Positions 1-8,398 of a stretch of 62,434 bases of DNA are shown here, piece after piece; positions within the stretch are counted from its first letter, which is position 1; each line of letters begins with the position of its first letter. Source of the DNA: Opitutaceae bacterium (GTDB taxonomy: Bacteria > Verrucomicrobiota > Verrucomicrobiia > Opitutales > Opitutaceae); contig JAHCAZ010000023.1 in the NCBI GenBank assembly GCA_019634615.1, positions 1-62,434 of the forward strand, read 5' to 3'. Position numbers and translations under genes: made by a program. The notes beneath the pieces are model-generated. The model was given only the letters and a program-made list of their open reading frames with translations, ran no database searches and was not told the DNA's origin.

Positions 1-2
1 TC

Positions 3-1127
3 CGTCGTCTCCTCGCCGTGGCCCGCAAGGAGTCGCTCCACATCCGGCGCGACCCGCGCAGCCTCATCCTCGCCGTTGGCATCCCCATGCTGATGCTGCT
101 GATGTTCGGCTACGCGCTGACCCTCGACGTCGACCGCGTGCCCTTCGTCGTGTGGGACCAGGGCCACACCCCGGCCAGCCGCGAGTTCACCGCGCGGTTC
201 GCGGCCACGCGCTACTTCAACTTCCAGGGCACCGTAGCCAACTACCCCGAGCTCGAGCGCGCCATCGACGCGCGCACCGCGATGCTCGCGCTGGTGCTGC
301 CACCCGATTTCGACCGGCGCATCGCCACCGGCCAGGCCGCCGGGGTCCAGGCCATCGTGGATGGCTCGGACGCCAACACCGCGGGTCTCGTCCTCGGCTA
401 CACGCAGGGCATCGCCAGCGGCTACAACCAGCAGCTCGCGGTCGAGCAGGTGCGGCGGATCACCGGCGCCGCGCCAGCGCCGGCCCTCGACCTGCGCACG
501 CGGGTCTGGTTCAACGCCGACCTCGAGAGCCGCAACTTCATCGTCCCCGGCATCATGGCGGTGATCATGGGCCTCATCGCCGCCCTGCTGACGTCGCTCA
601 CGATCGCCCGCGAGTGGGAACGCGGCACGATGGAGCAGCTCATCTCGACGCCGGTGAAGCCCGCCGAGCTCATCCTCGGCAAGCTCCTCCCCTACTCCGT
701 CATCGGCCTCGCCAACATGGTCATCGCCGTGCTCATGGCCGTGTGGCTGTTCGATGTGCCGTTGCGCGGCAGCGTGCCGCTCCTGTTCGCGGTCGGCATG
801 GTGTTCGTCGTCGGCACCCTCGCCCAGGGCATCTTGATCAGCACCGTCGCGAAGCAGCAGCTCCTCGCCAGCCAGTTCGCGATGATCTCGACCTTCCTGC
901 CCGCCTTCCTGCTCTCGGGTTTCGCCTTCGCCATCGCGAACATGCCGATCCCGGTGCAGGGCATCACCTACATCGTCCCGGCGCGGTACTTTGTCGCGCT
1001 GGTGAAGGGCATCTTCCTCCGCGGTGTCGGGCTCGAGACGCTCTGGCGCGACGCCGCCTTCCTGCTCGTGTTCGCGCTCGTCGTGACCGGCATCGCCATC
1101 CGCAAGACCCGCAAACGCCTCCACTGA
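3..1127 (+). CDS. ABC-2 type exporter permease, 5'-truncated by window edge
   Basis: Inner-membrane permease subunit of an ABC-2 exporter of the YbhS/YhhJ kind. The frame is already open at the left edge (RRLLA precedes the first GTG at 18), so the true start probably lies outside the window. A hydrophobic helix at about residues 15-35 is followed by a soluble extracytoplasmic region of about 140 residues and then five or six hydrophobic helices, the usual layout of the family. The motif FNADLESRN recurs in the next gene, so the two permeases are paralogues. Its TGA is 2 bp before the next ATG, which indicates an operon. The ATPase and membrane-fusion partners expected upstream are not visible. 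Substrate unknown; relatives export drugs or other hydrophobic compounds. Confidence 0.88.
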   Translation, partial: RRLLAVARKESLHIRRDPRSLILAVGIPMLMLLMFGYALTLDVDRVPFVVWDQGHTPASREFTARFAATRYFNFQGTVANYPELERAIDARTAMLALVLPPDFDRRIATGQAAGVQAIVDGSDANTAGLVLGYTQGIASGYNQQLAVEQVRRITGAAPAPALDLRTRVWFNADLESRNFIVPGIMAVIMGLIAALLTSLTIAREWERGTMEQLISTPVKPAELILGKLLPYSVIGLANMVIAVLMAVWLFDVPLRGSVPLLFAVGMVFVVGTLAQGILISTVAKQQLLASQFAMISTFLPAFLLSGFAFAIANMPIPVQGITYIVPARYFVALVKGIFLRGVGLETLWRDAAFLLVFALVVTGIAIRKTRKRLH

Positions 1128-1129
1128 CC

Positions 1130-2260
1130 ATGTGGGAACGCATCCTCACCATCCTCCGCAAGGAATTCCGCTCCGTCCTCCGCGACCCGCGGATGCGCGT
1201 GGTCATCATCGGCGTGCCGATCATCCAGACGATGATCTTCGGCTATGCGGTGACGCTGGACGTGCGCCACGTCCAACTCGCCGTGATCGACCATGACGGC
1301 ACGCCGGCGTCGCGCGAACTCGTCGCCCGGTTCACCGGCTCGGCCTACTTCGACGCGATCGCACACACCCACGATGAGGACGCGGCGCGCGCGCTCGTCG
1401 ACGCCGGCCGCGCCGCCGCCATTTTGCAGGTCAACGCCGGCTACGAGGAAAACCTCCGCGCCGGCCGCACCACGCCGGTGCAGCTGATCGTGGACGGCTC
1501 CGACTCGAACACCGCGCGCTTCATCGTGAACTACGGCACGCAGATCACCGCGGCCGCCAACGGCGCGATCCTCCTCGAACAGGCCCAGCGCCGGGCCGGC
1601 CGGACCATCGCGGTCGGCCGCGCGGAGGTGCAGCCGCGCGCCTGGTTCAACGCCGACCTCGAGAGCCGCAACTACTATGTGCCCGGCATCATCGCGATGC
1701 TCGTCATGCTGATCGGCCTGATGCTCACCAGCATGGCCATCGTGCGCGAGAAGGAGGCCGGCACGATCGAGCAGATCATGGTCACGCCGATCCGCCCGGT
1801 GGAGTTCATCCTCGGCAAGTGCGCCCCGTTCGTGGTCATTGGCTTCCTCAACACCGCCCTCGTCGCCGGTCTCGGCCTGTTCTGGTTCGACATCCCCCTG
1901 CGCGGCAGCTTCGCGCTCCTCCTGCTCGGGACGGCGCTCTTCCTGCTCAGCACGCTCGGCATCGGCCTCTTCGTCTCGACGGTGAGCCACACGCAGCAAC
2001 AGGCGATGATGACGACGTTCTTCTTCTTTTTCCCGGCGATGCTCTTCTCGGGTTTCATCTTCCCCATCGCCAACATGCCGACGGCCATCCAGTGGCTCAC
2101 GCTGCTCGACCCGCTGCGCTACTTCCTCGTCATCATCCGCGGCGTCTTCCTGAAGGGCGTCGGCCTCGCCGTCCTCTGGGACCAGCTCGCCGCCCTCCTC
2201 ATTTTGGGCGTCGGGGTGATGATCTTCGCCGTGAAACGCTTCCACAAGACCCTCGCGTAA
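1130..2260 (+). CDS. ABC-2 type exporter permease (second copy)
   Basis: 376-residue inner-membrane permease, paralogous to the preceding gene and probably its heterodimer partner. It has one N-terminal hydrophobic helix (about 22-42), a periplasmic region with the shared motif FNADLESRNYYVPGI, then a block of about five helices ending near residue 370. The start chosen is the ATG at 1130, two bases after the previous stop; the open frame extends much further upstream, but that part only shadows the first permease. TolC follows 19 bp downstream, so the cluster looks like a tripartite ABC exporter (ATPase and adaptor outside the window, two permeases, outer-membrane channel). Substrate unknown. 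Confidence 0.9.
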   Translation: MWERILTILRKEFRSVLRDPRMRVVIIGVPIIQTMIFGYAVTLDVRHVQLAVIDHDGTPASRELVARFTGSAYFDAIAHTHDEDAARALVDAGRAAAILQVNAGYEENLRAGRTTPVQLIVDGSDSNTARFIVNYGTQITAAANGAILLEQAQRRAGRTIAVGRAEVQPRAWFNADLESRNYYVPGIIAMLVMLIGLMLTSMAIVREKEAGTIEQIMVTPIRPVEFILGKCAPFVVIGFLNTALVAGLGLFWFDIPLRGSFALLLLGTALFLLSTLGIGLFVSTVSHTQQQAMMTTFFFFFPAMLFSGFIFPIANMPTAIQWLTLLDPLRYFLVIIRGVFLKGVGLAVLWDQLAALLILGVGVMIFAVKRFHKTLA

Positions 2261-2279
2261 ACCCATCCGTCGCGCCGCC

Positions 2280-3620
2280 ATGAAAACCTCCGTCACTCTC
2301 GCCGCCCTCCTCCTGCTCGGCCCCGGCATCCGCGCCGAAACCGCCGCGGCCCTGTCCGCCGACGATTGTGTGCGGATCGCCCTCGGGCCGCATCCCGCGC
2401 TCGCCGCCGCACAGGCCGGCGTGGACGCCGCCGCGGCCGCCGTGGGCGAGGCCCGCGCGCCCTTTTATCCGCGCCTCGACCTGACCGGCGGCTACCATCG
2501 CCTCCAGCGCCGCGCCTACCTGCCGAGCGGGCTGACCCTACCCGGCGGCGTCGCACCGAAGCTGATCGGCCCCCTCGACGACTGGAACGGCGGCCTGGTC
2601 TCGCGCGTGACGCTGCTCGATTTCGGGGCGCGCCAGGCGGGGCTCGCCGCGGCGGAAGCCCGCCAAACCGGCGCCGAGGCCCAGGTGACCGCCACGCGCG
2701 CCAACCTCCGTGCCACCGTGCGCGCCGCCCATCACGCGCTCACGACCGCTGTCGAACTCGAGCAGGCCGCGACGAAGAATCTCGAGCGCGCCGAGGAACA
2801 CCGTCGCCTCGCCAGCCTCCGCCACGACGCCGGGGCGGTGCCGCAGGCCGATGTCCTGCGTGCGACCGCCGAGGCGGCCGACGCCCGGCTGCAGCTCATC
2901 TCGGCGCAAAGCCGCGTTCGCCGTCTGACCGGCGAGCTCAACACCGCCATGGGCCGCGCGGCCGACACGCCGCTCACGGTGGCGGCGGCCGCGGCGCTGA
3001 CGGAGCCGGCGCCCATCGATTTCGCCGCAGCCGTGGAACAGGCGCTCGCCCGGCGGCCCGAGCTGCGCGCCAGCAACCAGCGCACCGTGGCCGCCCAGGC
3101 GGCCGTCACCGCCGCCCGCGCGGCGCGGGCGCCGCGGCTGCAGGCCGATGCCTCCTTTGGCTGGCGCGACACCGCCTGGGTGCCCGACACCCGCGAATGG
3201 CAGGCGGGCCTGACGATCGATCTGCCCATCTTCGACGCCGGTGCGCGGCAGCGCGGCGTGGCCCGGGCCCGGGCGGAGGCCGCCCGCGAGGAGGCCGACG
3301 ACGCCAGTCGCCGCCTGCAGGTGCGCCAGGAAGTCTGGGCCGCCCAGGTTGAAGTGGAGCGGACCTGGGCCGCGATCGCCGCCAACGAGGCCAGCCTGCG
3401 GGCCGCCGCGGAAGGCCTGCGGGCCGTGCGAGAGCGCTACGAGTTTGGCGCCGCCATCATCACCGACCTCCTCGACACGCAGACCGCCCTCGCCCGGGCC
3501 GAGGCCGCGTTGGCCGAGGCCCGCGGCCAGTACCGGACAGCGCAGGCCTATTTCTCGCGCGCGATCGGCGCCGAGGATGCCGCACCCGCCAGCGCCCGTG
3601 CCACGGGGCCGTCGAGCTGA
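2280..3620 (+). CDS. TolC family outer-membrane efflux protein
   Basis: 446-residue outer-membrane channel of the TolC/OEP family, presumably the exit duct for the ABC permeases just upstream. A signal peptide is visible (hydrophobic stretch 5-18, probable cleavage after IRA). Two related OEP halves follow (about 30-225 and 240-430), rich in Ala, Arg and Glu heptads typical of the periplasmic coiled coils, with LDTQTALARAEAALAEARGQ near the C-terminus. The length is normal for the family. No Shine-Dalgarno sequence precedes the ATG. The last 73 bp overlap the 3' end of the convergent MscS gene, so the final residues of both proteins are coded by the same DNA. It may also serve the RND pump at 9.6-13.8 kb, which has no TolC of its own. 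Confidence 0.9.
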   Translation: MKTSVTLAALLLLGPGIRAETAAALSADDCVRIALGPHPALAAAQAGVDAAAAAVGEARAPFYPRLDLTGGYHRLQRRAYLPSGLTLPGGVAPKLIGPLDDWNGGLVSRVTLLDFGARQAGLAAAEARQTGAEAQVTATRANLRATVRAAHHALTTAVELEQAATKNLERAEEHRRLASLRHDAGAVPQADVLRATAEAADARLQLISAQSRVRRLTGELNTAMGRAADTPLTVAAAAALTEPAPIDFAAAVEQALARRPELRASNQRTVAAQAAVTAARAARAPRLQADASFGWRDTAWVPDTREWQAGLTIDLPIFDAGARQRGVARARAEAAREEADDASRRLQVRQEVWAAQVEVERTWAAIAANEASLRAAAEGLRAVRERYEFGAAIITDLLDTQTALARAEAALAEARGQYRTAQAYFSRAIGAEDAAPASARATGPSS

Positions 3621-4849
3621 ACCGTCTGCGTCGGGAAGGCGAACGACAGGCCGCGGGCGGCGACCGCGCGCATGAAGGCGAGATTGAGCCGCTCGCGGAT
3701 CTTGAGGTGCTCCCCGAAATCCGGGCTCACCGTCAGGTAGACCACCAGGATATCGAGCGACGAGGCGCCGTAGTTGTTGAAGGAGACGACGACCGAGTTC
3801 TTGTCGACGCCCGGCTCCTCGGTGATGAGGCGGCGAAGCTCCGCGACGATGCCCTCCATCTGCTCGGGCGTGGTGTCGTAGGTGAGGCCCAGCGTCTGCG
3901 CGACGCGCCGCTGCGTGAAGCGGGAGAGGTTCGTGACGGCCTCGGCGGCGACGGTCTTGTTCGGGATGATCACGAGCGCCTTGTCCAGCGTGCGGATCTT
4001 CGTGGAGCGCAGGCCGATGTCCTCGACGACACCGACATTGGTCCCGATCTGCACGGCCTCGCCGATCTTGAACGGCTGGTCGATGGCGACCACCACTGAG
4101 CCGAAGATGTTGGCGATCGTGTCCTGCGCCGCGAGGGCGAAGGCCAGGCCGCCGAGGCCGAGGCCGGCGAGGAAGGCCTTCACGTCAGCCCCAAGGCTCT
4201 GCGCGATCATCAGCAGGCCGAACACCACGAACACGGTGATCAGCGACTTCTTGATCCACGGCATGAACGCCGCGATGCCCAGCTGCCGGCCGCGTGCGAG
4301 CTCATGCACGTGGTCGAGCACGGTGTTGAAGGCCCGCAGGAAGAACCAGAACAGCACCAGCGAGAAGGCGACGGTGCTGGCGTAGCCGAACACGGCGTCG
4401 GCCTGCTCGCTGAACTTGAGCACCTTGAGCGCGGCCACCGCGCCGACGATGGCGATGAAGGCCGCCACCGGGCCCTCGAGCGCCGGGAAAAGCTTGTCGT
4501 CCAAGGTCGACTCGGTGCGCGACGCGAGGCGCTTGAAAAAGCCGAAGAGGAAGGTCGTGACGCCGCGGCGGAGGAGGTATGAGCCGACCAGGAACAGGGC
4601 GGCGATGACGTAGTGCGTCGTGGTGTTGCCGCTGCTTTTCACGTCGAAGATCTCGAGGGTCGCATCCACCAAGTGCTCGAGGAAATCCGGCGTCCGGGGC
4701 GGCTGGGCGTGACCGCTGGCCACGGCGGCGGCCGCCGCGGTGTTGACCGCCTGGGTCGGATCGGCCGGTGCCGCGCTCCCGGCCTCCTGGGCCAGGGCCG
4801 TCGCGCTGAAAAGCAGGCTGCAGGACAGGGCGAGAATCAATCGTTTCAT
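3548..4849 (-). CDS. MscS family mechanosensitive ion channel
   Basis: 433-residue small-conductance mechanosensitive channel family protein, expected to open under membrane tension during osmotic downshift. A signal peptide (MKRLILALSC to ALAQ, 1-21) and a Pro/Ala-rich stretch precede several transmembrane helices. The MscS signature is clear: the Gly/Ala pore helix LAGLGLGGLAFALAAQDTI, then the beta domain with QPFKIGEAVQIG and the IPNKTV motif, then the alpha/beta C-terminal domain. The open frame continues upstream of the chosen ATG, but that part is low-complexity shadow sequence; the signal peptide fixes the start at 4849. The 3' end overlaps the convergent tolC gene by 73 bp. Confidence 0.9.
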   Translation of the reverse strand: MKRLILALSCSLLFSATALAQEAGSAAPADPTQAVNTAAAAAVASGHAQPPRTPDFLEHLVDATLEIFDVKSSGNTTTHYVIAALFLVGSYLLRRGVTTFLFGFFKRLASRTESTLDDKLFPALEGPVAAFIAIVGAVAALKVLKFSEQADAVFGYASTVAFSLVLFWFFLRAFNTVLDHVHELARGRQLGIAAFMPWIKKSLITVFVVFGLLMIAQSLGADVKAFLAGLGLGGLAFALAAQDTIANIFGSVVVAIDQPFKIGEAVQIGTNVGVVEDIGLRSTKIRTLDKALVIIPNKTVAAEAVTNLSRFTQRRVAQTLGLTYDTTPEQMEGIVAELRRLITEEPGVDKNSVVVSFNNYGASSLDILVVYLTVSPDFGEHLKIRERLNLAFMRAVAARGLSFAFPTQTVQLDGPVARALAGAASSAPIAREK

Positions 4850-4993
4850 GGGTGGAAGTCCGTGACTGAACCGCCGCCGCCGGGATGTCAAAACCTGAGG
4901 CGGAAGGGCGCTCCGGGGAAAAGGCCGCCTCATTTCCACCACCCCACTCCCCGCTTGCGGCGCCGCGCACCCTGTGACCATGCTGCGCGACCG

Positions 4994-5953
4994 ATGTCTC
5001 CGTTGCTTGCCGTCATTGACACCCTGCCGCCGCTGCCCGCCTGGGCCTGGCTGGCCTTTTTCGCCTTCATCACCGCCATGCTCGCGCTCGACCTTGGGGT
5101 CTTCCAGCGCCAGGCGCACGAGGTGAAGATGAAGGAGGCGCTCCGCTGGTGCGTCGTCTGGTTCAGCCTCGCGCTCGCCTTCAACGGCCTCATCTGGTGG
5201 TGGCGCGGCGCCGTGCCCGCGCAGGAGTTCCTGGCGGCCTACCTCGTCGAGCTCTGCCTGAGCATCGACAACGTCTTCGTCTTCATCCTCGTCTTCACCT
5301 ACTTCAAGGTCGCCCCGCGCTGGCAGCACCGCGTGCTCTTCTGGGGTATCATCGGCGCCGTCGTCATGCGCGCCATCTTCATTCTGGTGGGCGTCAGCGT
5401 CCTCGCCCGGTTCCACTGGATCATCTACATCTTCGGCGCCTTCCTCGTCTACACCGGCATCAAGATGGCCCTGCCGAGCAAGGAGGAGGTGGACGTCAAC
5501 CCCGACCACAACATCGCCGTCCGCCTGTTCCGCCGTTTCTTCCCGGTCGCGCCGCACAACGACCAGGGGCACTTCTTCACCGTGCACAACGGTCGCCGGA
5601 TGGCCACGCCGCTGTTCATCGTACTGATCGTGATCGAGACCACCGATCTCGTCTTCGCCCTCGACTCGCTCCCCGCCGTGCTCGCCATCACCCGCGACGG
5701 CTTCATCGCCCTGACGTCGAACATCTTCGCCATCCTCGGCCTGCGGTCGCTCTACTTCGCGCTCAACGGCATCATGCAGCTCTTCCGCTACCTCAAGATC
5801 GGCCTCGCCCTCATTTTGAGCTTCATCGGCGTGAAGATGCTGATCGAGCACTGGGTGGACATCTCGATCGCCGTCTCCCTCGGCGTGATCGCCGGCGTCC
5901 TCGCCACCTCGGTCTTGGCGTCGATTCTGATCCCGGAGGGGAAGAAGTCGTAA
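4994..5953 (+). CDS. TerC/Alx family integral membrane protein
   Basis: 319-residue membrane protein of the TerC/Alx family, implicated in metal ion (manganese) homeostasis and tellurite resistance in relatives. About seven to nine hydrophobic helices can be counted. Diagnostic acidic motifs in the membrane are present: LDLGVF near residue 27, CLSIDNVFVFILVF near 90, and ETTDLVFALDSLPAVLAIT near 215. The ATG at 4994 gives the hydrophobic N-terminus expected; upstream codons in the same frame belong to the antisense of the MscS region. No Shine-Dalgarno sequence is seen. It stands alone, divergent from mscS, and is followed by a 73-bp palindromic repeat. Confidence 0.92.
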   Translation: MSPLLAVIDTLPPLPAWAWLAFFAFITAMLALDLGVFQRQAHEVKMKEALRWCVVWFSLALAFNGLIWWWRGAVPAQEFLAAYLVELCLSIDNVFVFILVFTYFKVAPRWQHRVLFWGIIGAVVMRAIFILVGVSVLARFHWIIYIFGAFLVYTGIKMALPSKEEVDVNPDHNIAVRLFRRFFPVAPHNDQGHFFTVHNGRRMATPLFIVLIVIETTDLVFALDSLPAVLAITRDGFIALTSNIFAILGLRSLYFALNGIMQLFRYLKIGLALILSFIGVKMLIEHWVDISIAVSLGVIAGVLATSVLASILIPEGKKS

Positions 5954-5993
5954 GTAGCGAGTAGGATTTTAGCGACCGTTGGTCGGGCTTCGG

Positions 5994-6066
5994 GTGGCTA
6001 CGAGCGTGAGCGAGTGGATCAAGCGCTGCATCCGCCAACACGCCACTCGCTCACGCTCGTAGCTAC
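5994..6066. repeat. Family A inverted repeat, copy 1 (24-25-24 bp)
   Basis: Two 24-bp arms (5994-6017 and 6043-6066) are inverted copies with one mismatch; they begin GTGGCTACGAGCG and end CGCTCGTAGCTAC. The 25-bp spacer differs from those of the other copies although its length is identical. It lies between the convergent terC and DCC genes. There is no T-run after the stem, so it is not a classical terminator. Confidence 0.92.
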
Positions 6067-6081
6067 CTTAGCCCGCAATAT

Positions 6082-6525
6082 TCAGCCCAAAAACCTTCCC
6101 GTCCATTCCGGGCGGGCCAGCGGTCTCGGGCGCCATTCGCCCCAGATGCGGTAGCGCCAGCGGGCGACGAGTTTGTAGCCGGCGTCGCGCCACGCGGCTG
6201 GGAAAATGCCCAGCACTGCCGCAAGCGCGCGACCGGTGCCGGGGCACAGGCGCAAGGCCGCGAGGACGCCATCCGTCCGCCGTAGCGGAGCCGCGTCCGC
6301 GTTGGCCCAATCCGGCACGAAGACCAGCGAGTCGAAATCCTCCGTCGGCAACCCCTTTGCCCGCAGGTACGCCTGCGCCGCCGGGCTCTGCAGCGGCGCA
6401 AACCGCAGGCGGGCCTCCCGATCGAGGCGCAGCAGCAAGCGAACGCAGCGGTTGCACAGGCCGCACTCGCCGTCGAACAGGAGGACCGGACCGGCCACGG
6501 TCCGGGCTTCGGGTGAAGCGGACAT
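6082..6525 (-). CDS. DCC family thiol-disulfide oxidoreductase-like protein (DUF393)
   Basis: 147-residue small protein of the DCC (DUF393) family, a thioredoxin-like fold of unknown physiological role. The family signature DGECGLCNRCVRLLLR sits at residues 18-33 and carries the CxxC pair; LRFAPLQSPAAQAYL follows, as in other members. No signal peptide, so probably cytoplasmic. It lies 2 bp downstream of the minus-strand gene that starts at 7163 and is probably co-transcribed with it. The biochemical substrate is not known for the family. Confidence 0.85.
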   Translation of the reverse strand: MSASPEARTVAGPVLLFDGECGLCNRCVRLLLRLDREARLRFAPLQSPAAQAYLRAKGLPTEDFDSLVFVPDWANADAAPLRRTDGVLAALRLCPGTGRALAAVLGIFPAAWRDAGYKLVARWRYRIWGEWRPRPLARPEWTGRFLG

Positions 6526-6527
6526 GT

Positions 6528-7163
6528 TCAGACGCGGCCTCCGTGCCGGGCGTAAACCTCGGCAATGTCGGCGAGGTCACAGGCTAGACCGACTGCATTC
6601 TCGAAGCGCCGGCAGCGCTCCTCGCTGTCGAACTGCCCCATCTCGACGTAGGTGACCTGTGCGCGCTCCAGCTTGAACGCGCCGCGGAACTCCCGGAACT
6701 TCTCGAGCAACTCCGGCAACAGCGCCGTCCGCAGGAAATCCGGGGCATTGGTCTGCACAAACCACGCCGCGTCGAATTCCGGCGAACCCACGACGATCTC
6801 CCGCGCCCCGAACAGCTCCTGCAACTTCGTGCCCAGGCCCTGCCGCCCGAAACCAAACGTGAGTCCGCCATCCGCCGCCGGGGTCACGCTGACCGCCGCC
6901 CACGTGGTGCGGGATTTGCCCGAGCCGGTCGTGTAGTTGTAGAGCGCGACCGCCTTGCCGCGGATGCGGCCGGAGGCACGCGGCGATGGGTAAAAAACAC
7001 CCAAGGCCGGCTTGGCGGTCTCCAACTCCAGCCCGAGCCGGCCGGCCAGCTGGCCCACTCGTTCCCGGTTTCGGGCCGACGCCTTGGCCCCGAGGAAGAG
7101 GATCAGGCCGAAAAACGCCACGAAGCCGACCACCATCAGGGCAGGCAGGTAAGCTTCGTTCAT
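6528..7163 (-). CDS. Hypothetical membrane-anchored protein
   Basis: 211-residue protein I do not recognise. A single hydrophobic helix (about residues 7-26, LPALMVVGFVAFFGLILFLG) is followed by a soluble domain of about 180 residues containing several beta-strand-like segments (KAVALYNYTTGSGKSRTTWA) and an acidic, alpha-helical C-terminus. No catalytic motif is visible. It is probably an inner-membrane protein with a cytoplasmic domain, since RNRERV follows the helix (positive-inside rule). It is the first gene of a short minus-strand unit with the DCC protein, and a 77-bp palindromic element lies just upstream. Confidence 0.7.
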   Translation of the reverse strand: MNEAYLPALMVVGFVAFFGLILFLGAKASARNRERVGQLAGRLGLELETAKPALGVFYPSPRASGRIRGKAVALYNYTTGSGKSRTTWAAVSVTPAADGGLTFGFGRQGLGTKLQELFGAREIVVGSPEFDAAWFVQTNAPDFLRTALLPELLEKFREFRGAFKLERAQVTYVEMGQFDSEERCRRFENAVGLACDLADIAEVYARHGGRV

Positions 7164-7217
7164 GAGTGGATGAATAGTCCGCGGGCGCCGGACTGCGAAT
7201 CCATTCCGGAAAAAAGA

Positions 7218-7294
7218 AGGGCGGGTCTCCGACCCGCCCTGGGAACGTCTCCCCGCGTGTTGAACGCGAAAAGGGCAGGTCGGAGACCTGCCCT
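7218..7294. repeat. Family C inverted repeat, copy 1 (23-31-23 bp)
   Basis: Left arm 7218-7240 reads AGGGCGGGTC-TCC-GACCCGCCCT and right arm 7272-7294 reads AGGGCAGGTC-GGA-GACCTGCCCT. Each arm is itself palindromic, and the arms are also inverted copies of each other, so the element can fold as two small hairpins or one long one. It lies between the Hsp20 gene and the membrane protein gene. The same architecture recurs at 51470-51546. Confidence 0.9.
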
Positions 7295-7308
7295 ACTCCA
7301 TCGGGCGC

Positions 7309-7710
7309 TCAGCTCACGGTGATCTTGCGCGGCTTGACCGCCTCGGCCTTGGGCAGCGAGACGCGCAGGATGCCGTCGGCGAGCTCGGCGTGGATCTTGT
7401 CCGCGTCGATCGTGTTGTCGTGCGTGAGCACGAGCTCGAACGGCAGGTCGACCGACTCGCGGTAGAGCGTGGTCCAGCCCGACGGCTGCTTCCAGGCGCG
7501 CTGGCCGCGGATGGTAAAGGTGCCCTCCTCGACGGTGAGCTCGAGGCCGTCCTTGTTCACGCCGGGCAGGTGGACCGTGAGGCCGTAGGCATCGGCCGTT
7601 TCCCTGATCTCGTAGGCGGGCGACACGGTCTGGGTCGTGTCTGGGGCGTCTTCGCTGCGGCGCGCGAGGGTGCGGTTGATCGAGGGGATGAGAGTATTGA
7701 GCAGGCTCAT
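7309..7710 (-). CDS. Hsp20/alpha-crystallin family small heat-shock protein
   Basis: 133-residue ATP-independent holdase chaperone. The alpha-crystallin domain covers about residues 28-133: YEIRETADAYGLTVHLPGVN, the region ELTVEEGTFTIRG, and the C-terminal GILRVSLPKAEAVKPRKITV. This is one of the few genes in the window with a good Shine-Dalgarno sequence (AAAGGAG, 7 bases before the ATG). It lies 41 bp downstream of a second Hsp20 gene on the same strand, so they probably form a bicistronic operon. Short compared with many Hsp20 proteins because the N-terminal arm is brief. Confidence 0.92.
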   Translation of the reverse strand: MSLLNTLIPSINRTLARRSEDAPDTTQTVSPAYEIRETADAYGLTVHLPGVNKDGLELTVEEGTFTIRGQRAWKQPSGWTTLYRESVDLPFELVLTHDNTIDADKIHAELADGILRVSLPKAEAVKPRKITVS

Positions 7711-7751
7711 GGTGATTCTCCTTTGATTGGGTGGTGGGATGCGGGGCGGGC

Positions 7752-8204
7752 TCAGCTCACGTTGACGGTGATCTTGCGCGGCTTGGCCTCCTCCTTTTTC
7801 GGCAGGGTGACCGTGAGGATGCCCTGCTCGTAGTTGGCGGTGATCTGGTCGTTGCGCGTCGTGGCCGGCAGGCTGATGGAGCGGCTGAAGGCGAACGACT
7901 GCTCCTGCTCACCCTCCTTGGTCTTCCGGGTGGCGTTGATCGTCAGGTAGTCGTCGACCACCTCGACGTGGATGTCGTCGCGGCGCAGGCCCGGGAGCTC
8001 GGCGCGGACGTAGGTGTTGTCCTTGTCCTCGTAGAGGTCGACCGGGAAGCGGAGCGCGGCCGCCGGGGTGCCGAGGTCGGCGAGGGTCGAGGTGAACAGG
8101 CGGTCGATCTCGGACTCAAGGCCCGCCCAGGGCGAGCGGGCATAGCCGCCCAGCAGGGAAACCGGGCTGCGATGGGTGGGATAGGTATAACGTACGAGTC
8201 TCAT
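7752..8204 (-). CDS. Hsp20/alpha-crystallin family small heat-shock protein (upstream copy)
   Basis: 150-residue small heat-shock protein. An N-terminal arm of about 45 residues (MRLVRYTYPTHRSPVSL) precedes the alpha-crystallin domain (FPVDLYEDKDNTYVRAELPG, then GILTVTLPKKEEAKPRKITV). The start was placed at the ATG at 8204; upstream codons in this frame are antisense noise. The leader has no Shine-Dalgarno sequence, unlike the downstream copy. The two proteins share the C-terminal KPRKITV sequence, which points to tandem duplication followed by divergence; they may form mixed oligomers. I found no CIRCE element upstream. Confidence 0.92.
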   Translation of the reverse strand: MRLVRYTYPTHRSPVSLLGGYARSPWAGLESEIDRLFTSTLADLGTPAAALRFPVDLYEDKDNTYVRAELPGLRRDDIHVEVVDDYLTINATRKTKEGEQEQSFAFSRSISLPATTRNDQITANYEQGILTVTLPKKEEAKPRKITVNVS

Positions 8205-8398
8205 GGTGATGTGGTGTTGAATGGTTGGTGGTTGATGGGAGTGCTTGGCACGGATGCTCCCTCTCTTGCAGGACCGATGCCGGTCACGCCGTTGCGCTAA
8301 ATCGCGAAAAAACGGAAATTTGCGCAGCCCACCCATCAGCCCGCTGCGAATTTTAGGCGCGGCTTGGGCCGCGCACCTGGAAAAATTTTCCCAGAATG

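Noticed and set aside
152..1129. Long N-terminal extension of the second ABC permease in its frame.
   Set aside because: It is the out-of-frame shadow of the first permease gene; the ATG at 1130 begins the conserved permease sequence.
4613..4993. Extended N-terminus for the TerC protein from an upstream start in the same frame.
   Set aside because: The added region lies antisense to the start of mscS, is Arg/Gly-rich and has no counterpart in TerC proteins; the ATG at 4994 gives a normal family N-terminus.
5994..6066. Family A and B hairpins as ordinary Rho-independent terminators.
   Set aside because: No T-run follows either side, the spacer loops are 25-26 bases, and some copies lie between divergent or co-directional genes. 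Genuine terminators in this window look different (26382, 36121, 50299).
8237..8261. Inverted repeat GGGAG...CTCCC upstream of the Hsp20 pair as a CIRCE (HrcA) element.
   Set aside because: Only the outer five bases pair and the sequence does not match TTAGCACTC-N9-GAGTGCTAA. No sigma-32-type promoter was convincing either.
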